A stretch of 64,000 bases of DNA from Deltaproteobacteria bacterium. GTDB taxonomy: Bacteria > Myxococcota_A > Polyangia > Polyangiales > Houyiibacteriaceae. Where the stretch lies: positions 1-64,000 of the forward strand of contig JAEPMI010000014.1 in the NCBI GenBank assembly GCA_017644045.1. The letters are read 5' to 3'. The notes below the pieces were generated by a model. It was not told where the DNA came from. It did no database searches and saw only the letters and a list, made by a program, of their open reading frames with translations. Numbering within the stretch: position 1 is the stretch's first letter; every line of letters starts with the position of its first letter. Below, in pieces: positions 16,621 through 25,468 of the stretch. The position numbers and the translations under genes were made by a program.

Positions 16621-18339
16621 ATGACCTCCCGCAGCACCCTCTCCTTGCTCTTGATCGGCTCGCTCGGCTTCGGCTGCGGCGATGACGACGATTCGTCCCC
16701 GGACGCCGGTCCGGGCGTCGACATGTCGATGCCCGACGACGCGGCCACCGACATGCCCGAGCCCCCGGACCTGGGCGAGGGCGACATGTGGGTCGATGGG
16801 TGCCAGCCGGTCTCGATCGGAGCGTTCGAGCTCGACGTGATCAGCGACACCGGCATCCGGGTGCGCGCGCCGATCGACCCCGAGCTCGACGAGGTGATGT
16901 GGGGTCTCGACGTCTGGTTCCAGCGCTTCGGTGGCGCCGCGACCGAGGGCACCATCGAGCTGGGCGCGCCGCCGAACGACGACTTCCCCGACTGCCCTCA
17001 CTGCGTGGTCGCGACGAAGGGCACCGACCTCGAGACCGCCTACTTCGCCTACGAGGGCACGATGGAGCTGCGCGAGGATCCCTTCGGGCCGCGGATGAGC
17101 TTCCAGCTCCGTGACGTGATCCTCCGCGAGGTGACCATCGGGCCGGGTGAGCTACCCGGGACGATTTCGGCGACGCCGGTCGAAGACGGCCACTGCCTCG
17201 CCCTGCCGCTCGTGGACGTCGACAGCGTCTTCCCGCCGGACGAGTGGACCTGCGACATCTCGAAGTGGGCCGACGGCGAGACCTGCGACTGCGCGTGCGG
17301 AACGTGGGACCCGGACTGCTTCCGCTGCGACGAGTTCCCGCCCGACCCCGAGTGCGACCCGACGCCCCTCCCGCTGGCGGGGTGCGGCGACAGCCAGGTC
17401 TGCAGCGGCTTCGACGCGGCGTGCTACCGCGACTGCTCGGACACCGGCACCTGCGGCTTCGGCACCTGCGTCTACTGGCTCGACGGCCAGCGGATCTGCG
17501 AGACCGACACCGATCTCTTCGACAACGCCGCGCTCGGCGAGGCCTGCGACGACCCCTTCGGCCTGACCTACTGCGCCGAGGACGTCGGCGTGGCGAACGG
17601 GGTCTGCGCGCAGTGGGTGGGCGACGACGGCGACGATCCGACCTGGACCTGCCGACCGGTCTGCACGAGCGACTCCGACTGCGGCGAGTTCGAGTACTGC
17701 GAGATGATCTTCCGCCCCTCCGCCGGCTACTGCCTGCCCGCGCGGCCCCCGTCGTGGACCTGCCACCCCTCCACCTACGAAGACGGCACCTGCCACTGTG
17801 GCTGTGGGGCGTGGGACCCGGATTGCGGGCTCACCTTCGAGGCACCACCGGCCGCGACGGGGTGCGCCGATGGGGACGTCTGCGTGCTCGTCGACGAGAT
17901 CCGCACCTGGGCGGAGAGCGAGTGTGTCACCCCGCCGACGAACGACACCTGCGCGACGGCCGAGCCGGTGACGCTGCCCTACGACCAGGTGGTCCAGACC
18001 CGTGGCGCGGCGCCGGACTACGCCGCCGAGAGCTGCTTCCCCAGCGGCAAGGGCGGTGTGGAGACGGTCTACGCCATCACGCTCGAGGTGGGTCAGACCC
18101 TCTCGGTCACTGCGACCCCGACCAACGACGACGACAACCCGGCGATCTACCTGGTCGGGCCGGGCGACCCCTCGGTCTGTGACGGCGACTTCTCCTGCGT
18201 CGCCGCCGAGGAGGAAGGCGGCTACGGCGAGCCGGAGTCCTTCCAGTTCACCGCGACCGAGGCCGGCACCTACTACCTGATGCTCGACTTCTTCGCGAAC
18301 CGTTGGCTCGAGGTGCGGCTGCAGGCCGAGCTCCTCTGA
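16621..18339 (+). CDS. Cys-rich lipoprotein with CGDDDD lipobox
   Basis: The protein is 572 aa. The signal MTSRSTLSLLLIGSLGFGC ends in a lipobox followed by GDDDD. An Asp/Met/Pro spacer comes next (DMSMPDDAATDMPE). The middle (about 200-440) is very Cys-rich and has two related segments (WADGETCDCACGTWDPDC and YEDGTCHCGCGAWDPDC), showing an internal duplication about 180 residues apart. The C-terminal 130 residues begin NDTCATAEPVTLPYD and end in LDFFANRWLEVRLQA, resembling a PPC-type beta-sandwich. Predicted to be lipid-anchored and exposed to an oxidising compartment. No catalytic motif is visible and the function is unknown. Confidence 0.75.
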   Translation: MTSRSTLSLLLIGSLGFGCGDDDDSSPDAGPGVDMSMPDDAATDMPEPPDLGEGDMWVDGCQPVSIGAFELDVISDTGIRVRAPIDPELDEVMWGLDVWFQRFGGAATEGTIELGAPPNDDFPDCPHCVVATKGTDLETAYFAYEGTMELREDPFGPRMSFQLRDVILREVTIGPGELPGTISATPVEDGHCLALPLVDVDSVFPPDEWTCDISKWADGETCDCACGTWDPDCFRCDEFPPDPECDPTPLPLAGCGDSQVCSGFDAACYRDCSDTGTCGFGTCVYWLDGQRICETDTDLFDNAALGEACDDPFGLTYCAEDVGVANGVCAQWVGDDGDDPTWTCRPVCTSDSDCGEFEYCEMIFRPSAGYCLPARPPSWTCHPSTYEDGTCHCGCGAWDPDCGLTFEAPPAATGCADGDVCVLVDEIRTWAESECVTPPTNDTCATAEPVTLPYDQVVQTRGAAPDYAAESCFPSGKGGVETVYAITLEVGQTLSVTATPTNDDDNPAIYLVGPGDPSVCDGDFSCVAAEEEGGYGEPESFQFTATEAGTYYLMLDFFANRWLEVRLQAELL

Positions 18340-18397
18340 CCCCCTCGAGGAGAAGCGCAGGAGCGCCGCGGCTCTGGCGCCCTGCTAGTCTCCGGCC

Positions 18398-18994
18398 GTG
18401 GCGCTCCCCGACGCTCCGGCCGACGAAGAACGGATCCGCGCCGCCTTCGATGCGGGCGATCGCCGCGAGGCGATGGATCTGGCGGTGCGCCGCTATGGCC
18501 CGGAGCTGCTCGGTTACATGATCTCCGTCCTCCGGAGCGAGGACTGGGCGCGGGACGTCTTCGCGAAGCTGCTCGAGGACCTCTGGAAGGGGTTCGAGGC
18601 CTTCGAGTGGCGCAGCTCGTTCCGCACGTGGGCCTACCAGGCCGCGCGGAACGCGGTGGTGAAGGCGCGCACCCGAGACAAGCGCCCCGCCCGCCTCGAC
18701 ACCGAGGACATGGCAGCGCTCGCCGCGGTCGAGCGGAGCACCACGCTCCCCCACCTCCGCACCGAGAACAAGGAGTGGCTGGCGCGCTTCCGTGAGGGAC
18801 TCGACCCGGACGAGCAGACGCTGCTCACCCTGCGCATCGACCGGAAGATGGCCTGGAACGACGTCGCGGTGGTGCTGCTGGGCGACGAGGCTCACGAGGA
18901 CCTGGAGCGCGCGTCGGCGACGGTCCGCAAGCGCTTCGACCGGGTGAAGAAGCGGCTCCGCGAGGCGGCGCAGAAGCGAGCGCGCGAGGCGTGA
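18398..18994 (+). CDS. ECF-type RNA polymerase sigma factor
   Basis: The protein is 198 aa with a GTG start. Region 2 is seen at about 35-100: MDLAVRRYGPELLGYMISVL, then DVFAKLLEDLWKGFEAFEW and SSFRTWAYQAARNAV, where the last stretch is the usual core-binding and -10 recognition helix pair. Region 4 is the Leu-rich part from about 140 (DEQTLLTLRIDRKMAWNDVAVVLL) ending in a basic helix. No anti-sigma factor gene is near. Instead its stop codon overlaps the GTG start of a Ser/Thr kinase by four bases, so the two are translationally coupled. By analogy with ECF groups linked to such kinases, its activity may be controlled by phosphorylation. Confidence 0.85.
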   Translation: MALPDAPADEERIRAAFDAGDRREAMDLAVRRYGPELLGYMISVLRSEDWARDVFAKLLEDLWKGFEAFEWRSSFRTWAYQAARNAVVKARTRDKRPARLDTEDMAALAAVERSTTLPHLRTENKEWLARFREGLDPDEQTLLTLRIDRKMAWNDVAVVLLGDEAHEDLERASATVRKRFDRVKKRLREAAQKRAREA

Positions 18995-21585
18995 GCGCCG
19001 ACGACATCACCGAGGAGGAGCTCGACGAGCTGCTCGGCGCGTTGGCCGACGCGCCATCCGTTCCGCTCGATCCGATCGGTCCCGGCAGCGTGCTCGGACC
19101 CTACCGCGTGGAGTCGGCGCTCGGCCGCGGTGGCATGGGGCGCGTCTTTCGCGCGACCGACATGCGCCTCGATCGTGCGGTGGCCCTCAAGGTGCTCGAT
19201 CGAAGTGGCTCTCGCGCCCGCGACGCGATCCTTCGAGAGGCCCGCGCGGCGGCGTCGGTCTCACACCCGGCCCTGGTCACCGTCTACGACGTCGGCGAGA
19301 GCGACGACGGCTACGCCTACGTCGCCATGGAGCTGGTGGAGGGCACGCCGCTCGAGCGACCCACCTCCGCGAAGGACGCGCGCCGTCTCGCCCGCACGAT
19401 CGCCGAAGCGCTCGCGGCGCTCCATCGCGGCGGGTTGATCCACCTGGACCTGAAGCCGTCGAACGTGATGGTCCTGGCCGATGGATCGGTGAAGCTGGTC
19501 GACTTCGGGCTCGCCGCGCGGGTCGCCGACCCGAGCGCGCCGCGGGGTGGAACGCCGGAATACGTGTCGCCCGAGGTGCGCGATGGAGGCGAGCCGACCC
19601 TCTCGAGCGACGTGTTCGCGTTCGGGGTGCTGCTGCGCTGGCTGGGTTCGGGGGTCGCCGACGGCATCGCGCCCTTCGGGCTGCGGAACCTGGCGGAGGC
19701 CTGCACCCGGCCGATGCCCGAGCATCGACCGAAGGATGGGGCGGCGCTGGTGGCTCGGATCGAGCGAGGGGAGCGGTCGCGGCAGCTCCTGGTCGGACTG
19801 CTGATGGCGCTCGGCATCGTGGGGGCGACTTCGTTGGTGCTCGTCCGTGCGTCTTGCGAGAAGCAGAGCCGCGACGCGCGGCCGACCGTGGAGGAAGCGC
19901 CTCCCGTCGCCCGTGCGCGCCCGGCCGACGACTGGGAGCGGCTGACCGATCTCGACTCGAGCGCGATGCTCTTCGAGGGCGTGCAATCGCCCGATGGCTC
20001 GCAGTTGGCCTACGCCGAGCGGCGCGGCGTGTTCGTGCGGGACCTCGCCTCGGGCGACGCGCGCCGGATCACCGACGCCGCGATCGGCGCGCACTGCGTC
20101 GCCTTCGAGCCCGGCGGAGCGGGCCTCTGGATCGGTGGGGCCGAAGGAATCTACCGCGCGGTCCTCGGCGAGCAGACCGGTGAGCCCGAGGTCCGCCGGG
20201 TGCTCGAGGGCAACGGCTGCCCGGTGCCCTCGCCCGATGGCCGCTGGCTCACGGTCGAACGACCGGACCGTCTCGAGCTGGTCGACGCCGAGAGCCTCGA
20301 GGTCCGTACGCTCATCGGGCCGCCGCTGGTGCTGGTGGCGAGCGCCTTCTCACCGAGCGGCGATCGGCTCGCCACTCTCCGCGTGCACGAGACCGACGAG
20401 GGCGCCGCGACGACCGAGCTCTCGGTGATGGCCGTGCCCGATGGCGAACCCACGGTGCTCCACGCCGACCCCTCGTTCTGGATGCCGACGCACGGCGTGT
20501 CGGTCGCCTGGCTCGACGCGGAGAGCCTGCTGGTCGGCCACGATCCGAACGGCGACCCGCAAGGCGAGCGCCAGCTGCTGCGCACGCCCGCCACCGAGTG
20601 GGCGCCGGTGCCCTACGCGACGCTGCCCTTCGACTCGTGCCGGCTGAGCGTCGACGATCGGGGCCGCGTGGTGGCGACCAGCCACTCGCAAGAGAAGGAG
20701 CTCATGGTCGCGCCGCTGACGCCCGACGGCATCGGCGAGCTCGAGCGGATCAGTCGTTCGCTCGCGATCCTGCGACCCTCCGGCTGGAGCGCCGATGGCC
20801 AGTCGGTCCTGGTCGACGAGCAGCAGGGGCAGACCTTCCGCGCGATCCGTCACCCCCTGAACGACGACACGCTCCCCGAGCCGCTGGTTCCAGGGCCCGC
20901 GACCTGGCCGCAGCGCGCCGGCGAGGGGCTCGTGTACTGGCGGCCGCCGAGCGCGGAGACGGCGGAGGCGACGCTCGTCTACCGAGATCCGGAGGGACGT
21001 GAGCACGTGCTGCTGCGCGCGGCCGAGCCGCCGCCCGGCGCCGCGGGCTGGCGCCGTCCACCGCCGGTGAGCCACTGGGCCGAGTGCGATCCCGATCGGC
21101 TGCGCTGCATCGTGATCGGCACCGGCGAGACGCCCTTCCTCCGGTGGATCGCGCTGCCCTCGGGCGACGTGGTCATCGAGGTGGAGCCACCGGAGTCGGC
21201 CGTCGCCGGCTTCTCGGTGCTCTGGAACGACGAGCCGGAGGTGGCCATCCCCATCCGCGGCGAGCCGGCGATCGATCGGGTCACGCTGCCCAGCGGCGCG
21301 ACCCGCCGAGTGACCCTCCCCGAAGGCTGCGATGGGCATCAGCTCACCCATGCGCCCGAGGCCATCGGCCCACCGGGGACCCTCCTGCTCACCGGCTGGT
21401 GCCGCCCGCCCGACCCCTACCGAGTCCTCCAGATCGACCCGGCCGGGGAGAGCACGGAGCTCTTCCGGAGCACCGAGCGATTGCTCGGCGACCCCCGAGT
21501 CGACCCCAGCGGCAGCCGCCTCGCGCTCCACGCCCATACGTTCCGCTCCAACATCTGGCGGCTCCCCACGACCTCGAATTTGTGA
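18991..21585 (+). CDS. Membrane Ser/Thr protein kinase with beta-propeller-like sensor domain
   Basis: The protein is 864 aa. The kinase domain is at about 35-260: glycine loop GRGGMGRV, VALKVLD lysine, catalytic loop HLDLKPSN, DFG in VDFGLAA and the GTPEYVSPE activation segment. The catalytic loop is HLD rather than HRD, so it is a non-RD kinase with the catalytic Asp kept. One membrane helix (about 268-288, LLVGLLMALGIVGATSLVLV) follows. The outer 570 residues contain repeated SPDG/SPSGDRLA-type strands like a TolB/WD40 propeller, which suggests ligand or envelope sensing. The gene is coupled to the upstream ECF sigma gene through a GTGA overlap, so the sigma factor is the likely partner or substrate. 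A small hairpin overlaps and follows its stop. Confidence 0.88.
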   Translation: MSADDITEEELDELLGALADAPSVPLDPIGPGSVLGPYRVESALGRGGMGRVFRATDMRLDRAVALKVLDRSGSRARDAILREARAAASVSHPALVTVYDVGESDDGYAYVAMELVEGTPLERPTSAKDARRLARTIAEALAALHRGGLIHLDLKPSNVMVLADGSVKLVDFGLAARVADPSAPRGGTPEYVSPEVRDGGEPTLSSDVFAFGVLLRWLGSGVADGIAPFGLRNLAEACTRPMPEHRPKDGAALVARIERGERSRQLLVGLLMALGIVGATSLVLVRASCEKQSRDARPTVEEAPPVARARPADDWERLTDLDSSAMLFEGVQSPDGSQLAYAERRGVFVRDLASGDARRITDAAIGAHCVAFEPGGAGLWIGGAEGIYRAVLGEQTGEPEVRRVLEGNGCPVPSPDGRWLTVERPDRLELVDAESLEVRTLIGPPLVLVASAFSPSGDRLATLRVHETDEGAATTELSVMAVPDGEPTVLHADPSFWMPTHGVSVAWLDAESLLVGHDPNGDPQGERQLLRTPATEWAPVPYATLPFDSCRLSVDDRGRVVATSHSQEKELMVAPLTPDGIGELERISRSLAILRPSGWSADGQSVLVDEQQGQTFRAIRHPLNDDTLPEPLVPGPATWPQRAGEGLVYWRPPSAETAEATLVYRDPEGREHVLLRAAEPPPGAAGWRRPPPVSHWAECDPDRLRCIVIGTGETPFLRWIALPSGDVVIEVEPPESAVAGFSVLWNDEPEVAIPIRGEPAIDRVTLPSGATRRVTLPEGCDGHQLTHAPEAIGPPGTLLLTGWCRPPDPYRVLQIDPAGESTELFRSTERLLGDPRVDPSGSRLALHAHTFRSNIWRLPTTSNL

Positions 21586-21666
21586 GCTTGCTCACGTTTG
21601 CGGGTCACAGATCCGGGACCGAGGCTCCATCTCCCTGGCCCCGGGTTGGGCCGGGAGAAGGTGGAG

Positions 21667-22803
21667 ATGACTTTGATGGCATGGCTTCGATGGTCCCTCT
21701 TGGGCTGGCTCGGTTGGCTCGGCGCAATGGGCGCGCTGGCGGTCGCCTCCGGCTGTGGTGACGACGACGGGGACGACACCGTCGACATGGCGGCTCCCGA
21801 TCTGGGCGGCACCGACGCCTTCACCGGGACCGATGCCTTCACGGAGACCGACGCGTTCGCCGAGTCCGATGCCTTCACGGAGACCGACGGCGGTGGCGGT
21901 TCGCCGCTCGACTCCTTCGAGGTCGACGTTGCCACGGCGAAGTGCGCGGCCCTCTTCCGCTGCTGCGACTCGGACAGCCGCGAGGAGTTCTTCGGTCAGT
22001 ACCAGTGCATCCCCGGCCTGAGCTGCGCCTACGAGGACCAGCAGGACAGCCTCCCGCCGGCCGACATGGACGCCTGCGTGGCAGTGATGCAGGAGCTCGA
22101 CGAGGTCACCTTCGGGACCTGGCTCAGCGAGACCCGCGCCGGTCGCATGGACTTCGACGAGACCGCCCACGCGGCCTGTCTCGACGACCTCGCCACGGCG
22201 ACCTGCGGCGACGAGCTGGTCGCGGCTCTCGAGGACATCACCTGCTTCGCCCGCATCAGCAGCAGCGGGCCGGGATCGGTCTACCAGGTCCAGCACACCA
22301 GCTTCGACCGCAGCGCCGGCGTCGGTGAGGACTGCGTGACGCTCTACGAGGAGCCCTACGGCACCTGTGATCCCGAGGTCGCGTTCTGCTGTGTGGGCGG
22401 GGCCGGCAGCTGCACCACCGGCGCCGAGGGTGGCGACTCGGGCACCTGTGTTGCGGTCGCCACCGTCGACGAGCCTTGCACCCAGTTTCCCGACCAGCAC
22501 TGCGAGCCCGATCTGCTCTGCGATCCGCCGAGCAGCATCGGCGAGACCGCGACCTGCGTCGTTCCCACCACGCCGACTGCGCTCGACGAGGGCGACGAGT
22601 GCCTGAGCGAGTCCTTCGAGTCGCTCGGCCAGTGCACCGACAGCTACTGCGACAGCGCGACCCGCATGTGCGAGCCGACGCTGGCCAACGGCGAGACCTG
22701 CAACACGGACGAAGAGTGCACGACCGGCAACTGCCAGGTGATGGGCACACCGCCGATCATCAGCCGCGAGTGCGCGGACCCGAGCTACTGCATCGGGACC
22801 TGA
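21667..22803 (+). CDS. Cys-rich lipoprotein with DAF repeat spacer
   Basis: The protein is 378 aa from the ATG at 21667, which has the ribosome site AAGGTGGAG. The signal ends in lipobox ASGC, then GDDDG. A short spacer of about four imperfect hexapeptides of the form TDAFTE follows the lipobox. The rest is Cys-rich (for example KCAALFRCCDSDSREEFFGQ, then FCCVGGAGSC, and a C-terminal CNTDEECTTGNC), with spacing suggestive of many disulphides. No enzymatic motif can be named. It belongs to the group of CGDDD lipoproteins scattered through the window. Function unknown. Confidence 0.75.
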   Translation: MTLMAWLRWSLLGWLGWLGAMGALAVASGCGDDDGDDTVDMAAPDLGGTDAFTGTDAFTETDAFAESDAFTETDGGGGSPLDSFEVDVATAKCAALFRCCDSDSREEFFGQYQCIPGLSCAYEDQQDSLPPADMDACVAVMQELDEVTFGTWLSETRAGRMDFDETAHAACLDDLATATCGDELVAALEDITCFARISSSGPGSVYQVQHTSFDRSAGVGEDCVTLYEEPYGTCDPEVAFCCVGGAGSCTTGAEGGDSGTCVAVATVDEPCTQFPDQHCEPDLLCDPPSSIGETATCVVPTTPTALDEGDECLSESFESLGQCTDSYCDSATRMCEPTLANGETCNTDEECTTGNCQVMGTPPIISRECADPSYCIGT

Positions 22804-22810
22804 CGGGGCC

Positions 22811-22826
22811 GCGCCGGATTCGGCGC
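22811..22826 (+). terminator. Short hairpin after the DAF-repeat lipoprotein
   Basis: GCGCCG, loop GATT, CGGCGC: a perfect six-base stem starting eight bases after the stop codon, followed by ACCCCTTGTCG. It is likely to terminate the lipoprotein transcript and so separate it from the purine genes. Confidence 0.5.
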
Positions 22827-22845
22827 ACCCCTTGTCGTGCATCGG

Positions 22846-22865
22846 GAGCCTGCTAAGCCAGGCTC
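22846..22865 (+). promoter_or_regulatory. Hairpin at the puuD ribosome-binding region
   Basis: A perfect seven-base inverted repeat (GAGCCTG, loop CTAAGC, CAGGCTC) ends five bases before the puuD start codon, where a ribosome site would normally be, and no good Shine-Dalgarno sequence is seen otherwise. It could be an operator for a purine-responsive repressor or an RNA hairpin that limits translation. Confidence 0.4.
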
Positions 22866-22870
22866 TTCCG

Positions 22871-24058
22871 ATGTTCGAGCATGCCACCGACTGGATCGAG
22901 CTGGTCGTCCGGTGGGTCCACATCGTCACTGGCGTGACGTGGATTGGGACCTCCTTCTACTTCAACTGGCTCAACAACCACGTTCGCCCCGGCGACGACC
23001 TCGAGGAGGGCGTCGCTGGCGATCTCTGGTCCGTGCACGGCGGCGCGTTCTATCGCGTCGTGAAGTACAGGGTCGCGCCGGCGAAGCTCCCGAAGATCCT
23101 CCACTGGTTCAAGTGGGAGGCCTACTTCACGTGGATCAGCGGCTTCTGCCTGCTGGGGCTCGTCTACTGGCTGAACGCGTCGACCTTCATGATCGACAAC
23201 TCGGTCCATCCGATGGCGCCGTGGATGGCGGTGCTCATCGGCGCGGGCACGCTGGTCGGCGGCTGGATCGTCTACCACCTGCTCTGCAAGTCGCCGCTCG
23301 GGAAGCAGCCGCTGGTCTTCGGCATCCTGATGTTCGCGCTCATCGGCGGCGCGGCCTTCGGCTTGACCCAGGTGCTCGGTAGCCGCGCGGCCTACATCCA
23401 CATCGGCGCGCTCATCGGCACCATCATGGCGGCCAACGTCTTCTTCGTGATCATCCCGAACCAGAAGGTGATGGTCGACGCGATGACGAAGGGCGAGGAG
23501 CCCGACGCGCAGCTCGGCATCGACGGCGCGCAGCGCTCGCTGCACAACAACTACTTCACGCTCCCCGTGCTCTTCATCATGGTGAGCAACCACTACCCCT
23601 TCACCTACGGGGACGAGTGGAACTGGGCGCTGCTCATCGGCATCAGCCTCGCCGGCGCACTGACCCGTCACTGGTTCAACGTCCGCGGCAAGGGCGAGAA
23701 GAACGTGTGGGTGTTGCCGGTCGCGGCTGCGCTGATGCTCGGCCTGGCGTTCGTGACGCTTCCGAAGACCTACGCGGACCACCCGCCGGTCGAGTTCGCC
23801 GAGGTGCGCCAGGTCATCGAGACCCACTGCGTGCGCTGTCACTCGGCCACGCCGGCCGCGGACTCCGGGTTCACCACGCCGCCGCAGAACGTGATGTTCG
23901 ACACCCGCGACCAGATCGCCGCCGCGGCCAACCGGATCAACACCCAGGTCGTGGTCACCCAGGTGATGCCGCTCGGGAACCTGACCGGCATCACGCAGGA
24001 AGAGCGCGACCTGATCGGCGCGTGGTTCTACCAGGGAGCCAAGACGGACCTGGAGTGA
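22871..24058 (+). CDS. puuD: Membrane-bound urate oxidase PuuD with cytochrome c domain
   Basis: The protein (395 aa) oxidises urate to 5-hydroxyisourate at the cytoplasmic membrane. The N-terminal part has several hydrophobic segments and the family's opening pattern WIELVVRWVHIVTGVTWIG with FYFNWLNN. RSLHNNYFTLPVLFIMVSNH in the middle is typical of the urate-oxidase N-terminal domain. A cytochrome c motif CVRCH lies at about residues 320-324, in the C-terminal periplasmic domain. Electrons would pass to the respiratory chain rather than directly to oxygen, so no peroxide is made. The ATG at 22871 is chosen because it starts right before the first conserved segment. Its stop overlaps the allantoinase start (ATGA). 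Confidence 0.9.
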   Translation: MFEHATDWIELVVRWVHIVTGVTWIGTSFYFNWLNNHVRPGDDLEEGVAGDLWSVHGGAFYRVVKYRVAPAKLPKILHWFKWEAYFTWISGFCLLGLVYWLNASTFMIDNSVHPMAPWMAVLIGAGTLVGGWIVYHLLCKSPLGKQPLVFGILMFALIGGAAFGLTQVLGSRAAYIHIGALIGTIMAANVFFVIIPNQKVMVDAMTKGEEPDAQLGIDGAQRSLHNNYFTLPVLFIMVSNHYPFTYGDEWNWALLIGISLAGALTRHWFNVRGKGEKNVWVLPVAAALMLGLAFVTLPKTYADHPPVEFAEVRQVIETHCVRCHSATPAADSGFTTPPQNVMFDTRDQIAAAANRINTQVVVTQVMPLGNLTGITQEERDLIGAWFYQGAKTDLE

Positions 24059-25413
24059 TGGCGGAACGCTTCGCGATCCAGAGCGCGCTCATCCTGACCA
24101 GGGAGGGCCCGATGGATGGGGCGGTGATCGTCGACGGGGAACGCATCGACGCCATCGTCCCCGCCGGCCAGATCCCCGCTGCCCTTCCGGTCGTCGACGT
24201 GGGCGTTCACGCCCTCCTTCCCGGGCTCGTGGATTGTCACGTGCACATCAACGAGCCCGGCCGCACCGAGTGGGAGGGCTTCGACACCGGCACCCGCGCG
24301 GCGGCTGCGGGCGGCGTGACCACCCTGGTCGACATGCCGCTCAACTGCGACCCGGTGACCACCTCGCTGGACGCGTTCGAGACCAAGCTCGAGGCGACGA
24401 AGGGCACCTACCGGGTCGACGTCGGCTTCTGGGGCGGCGTCGTCCCCGGCAACGCTGCCGAGCTCACGAAGCTCGCGGAGCGCGGCGTGCTCGGCGCCAA
24501 GGCCTTTCTCTGCCACTCCGGCATCGACGACTTCCCGGAGTCGGACGAAGCGACCCTCCGCGCCGCGATGATCGCACTGTGCGACGCCGGCATCCCGCTT
24601 CTCGCGCACGCCGAGCTCGACCTCGGCGACGCACCCTGCGCCACCGGCAGCCACGACCACGACGCCTGGCTCGCGTCTCGCCCGAAGGCGATGGAGGACG
24701 CGGCCATCGCGCTCCTCATCCGGCTCTGTCGTGAGACCGGCTGCGCCACGCACATCGTCCACCTCTCGTCGTCGACGGCGGTGCCCATGCTCCGTGAGGC
24801 GCGCGCCGAGGGGCTGCCGATCACGGTCGAGACCTGCCCGCACTATCTCTGCCTGAGCGCCGAGACGGTCCCCAAGGGCGAGACCCTCTTCAAGTGCGCG
24901 CCGCCGATCCGCGAGGAGGCAAACCGCGAGGCCCTCTGGGCCGCCCTCGAGGAAGGCGTCATCGACTTCGTGATCAGCGACCACTCGCCGTGCACGCCCG
25001 ACCTCAAAGCGAAGGACGATGGCGTCGGTGATTTCGGCGAGGCCTGGGGCGGCATCGCCTCGCTCTCACTCGGGCTCGGCAGCGTGTGGCGTGAGGCCCG
25101 TCGCCGCCGCATCGGCATCGAGCGGGTCGTCCAGTGGATGGCCGAGGCCCCGGCCCGCTTCGCCGGCGTCGCCGAGCGGAAGGGCGCCATCGCGCCCGGC
25201 ATGGACGCCGACCTCGCCGCCTGGGACCTGAGCGACGCGTATGCCATCGCCCCAGGCGACCTCCACTTCAAGCACGCCGTCTCGCCCTACCTGGGCCGAG
25301 AGGTCCGCGGTCGCTGCCACCGCACCTGGCTCCGCGGCCGCGAGATCTTCCGCCTCGACGGGGGCGACGCCACCTTTGCCGACGCCTCAGGCGCTCCGAT
25401 TCTCGGCCGGTAG
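24058..25413 (+). CDS. allB: Allantoinase AllB
   Basis: The protein (451 aa) hydrolyses allantoin to allantoate and belongs to the cyclic amidohydrolases. Metal-binding motifs are in order: DCHVHINEPG at about 60-70, GAKAFLCHSG with the Lys that is carbamylated in the family, LLAHAEL, HIVHLSSS and ISDHSPCTPDLK. Length and motif order match bacterial allantoinases rather than dihydropyrimidinases or dihydroorotases. The start overlaps the puuD stop by one base, so the two are coupled. The next purine genes (allantoicase, uraD, uraH) occur only after a 4-kb interruption. The stop codon is 12 bases before a palindromic operator cluster. Confidence 0.9.
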   Translation: MAERFAIQSALILTREGPMDGAVIVDGERIDAIVPAGQIPAALPVVDVGVHALLPGLVDCHVHINEPGRTEWEGFDTGTRAAAAGGVTTLVDMPLNCDPVTTSLDAFETKLEATKGTYRVDVGFWGGVVPGNAAELTKLAERGVLGAKAFLCHSGIDDFPESDEATLRAAMIALCDAGIPLLAHAELDLGDAPCATGSHDHDAWLASRPKAMEDAAIALLIRLCRETGCATHIVHLSSSTAVPMLREARAEGLPITVETCPHYLCLSAETVPKGETLFKCAPPIREEANREALWAALEEGVIDFVISDHSPCTPDLKAKDDGVGDFGEAWGGIASLSLGLGSVWREARRRRIGIERVVQWMAEAPARFAGVAERKGAIAPGMDADLAAWDLSDAYAIAPGDLHFKHAVSPYLGREVRGRCHRTWLRGREIFRLDGGDATFADASGAPILGR

Positions 25414-25424
25414 CTTGACCAGGG

Positions 25425-25468
25425 CCGATATCGCTATGACGATAGAAATATCGGTATGGCGATATCGG
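25425..25468 (+). promoter_or_regulatory. Palindromic operator cluster of the XRE gene
   Basis: Two perfect CGATATCG palindromes (25426-25433 and 25460-25467) lie 34 bases apart, each inside a longer mirrored decamer, CCGATATCGC and GCGATATCGG. Between them CGATA-GAAA-TATCG forms a third, related site (25440-25453). The cluster covers the start codon of the XRE regulator at 25456, as in autoregulated toxin-antitoxin and phage-type operons. Confidence 0.7.
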
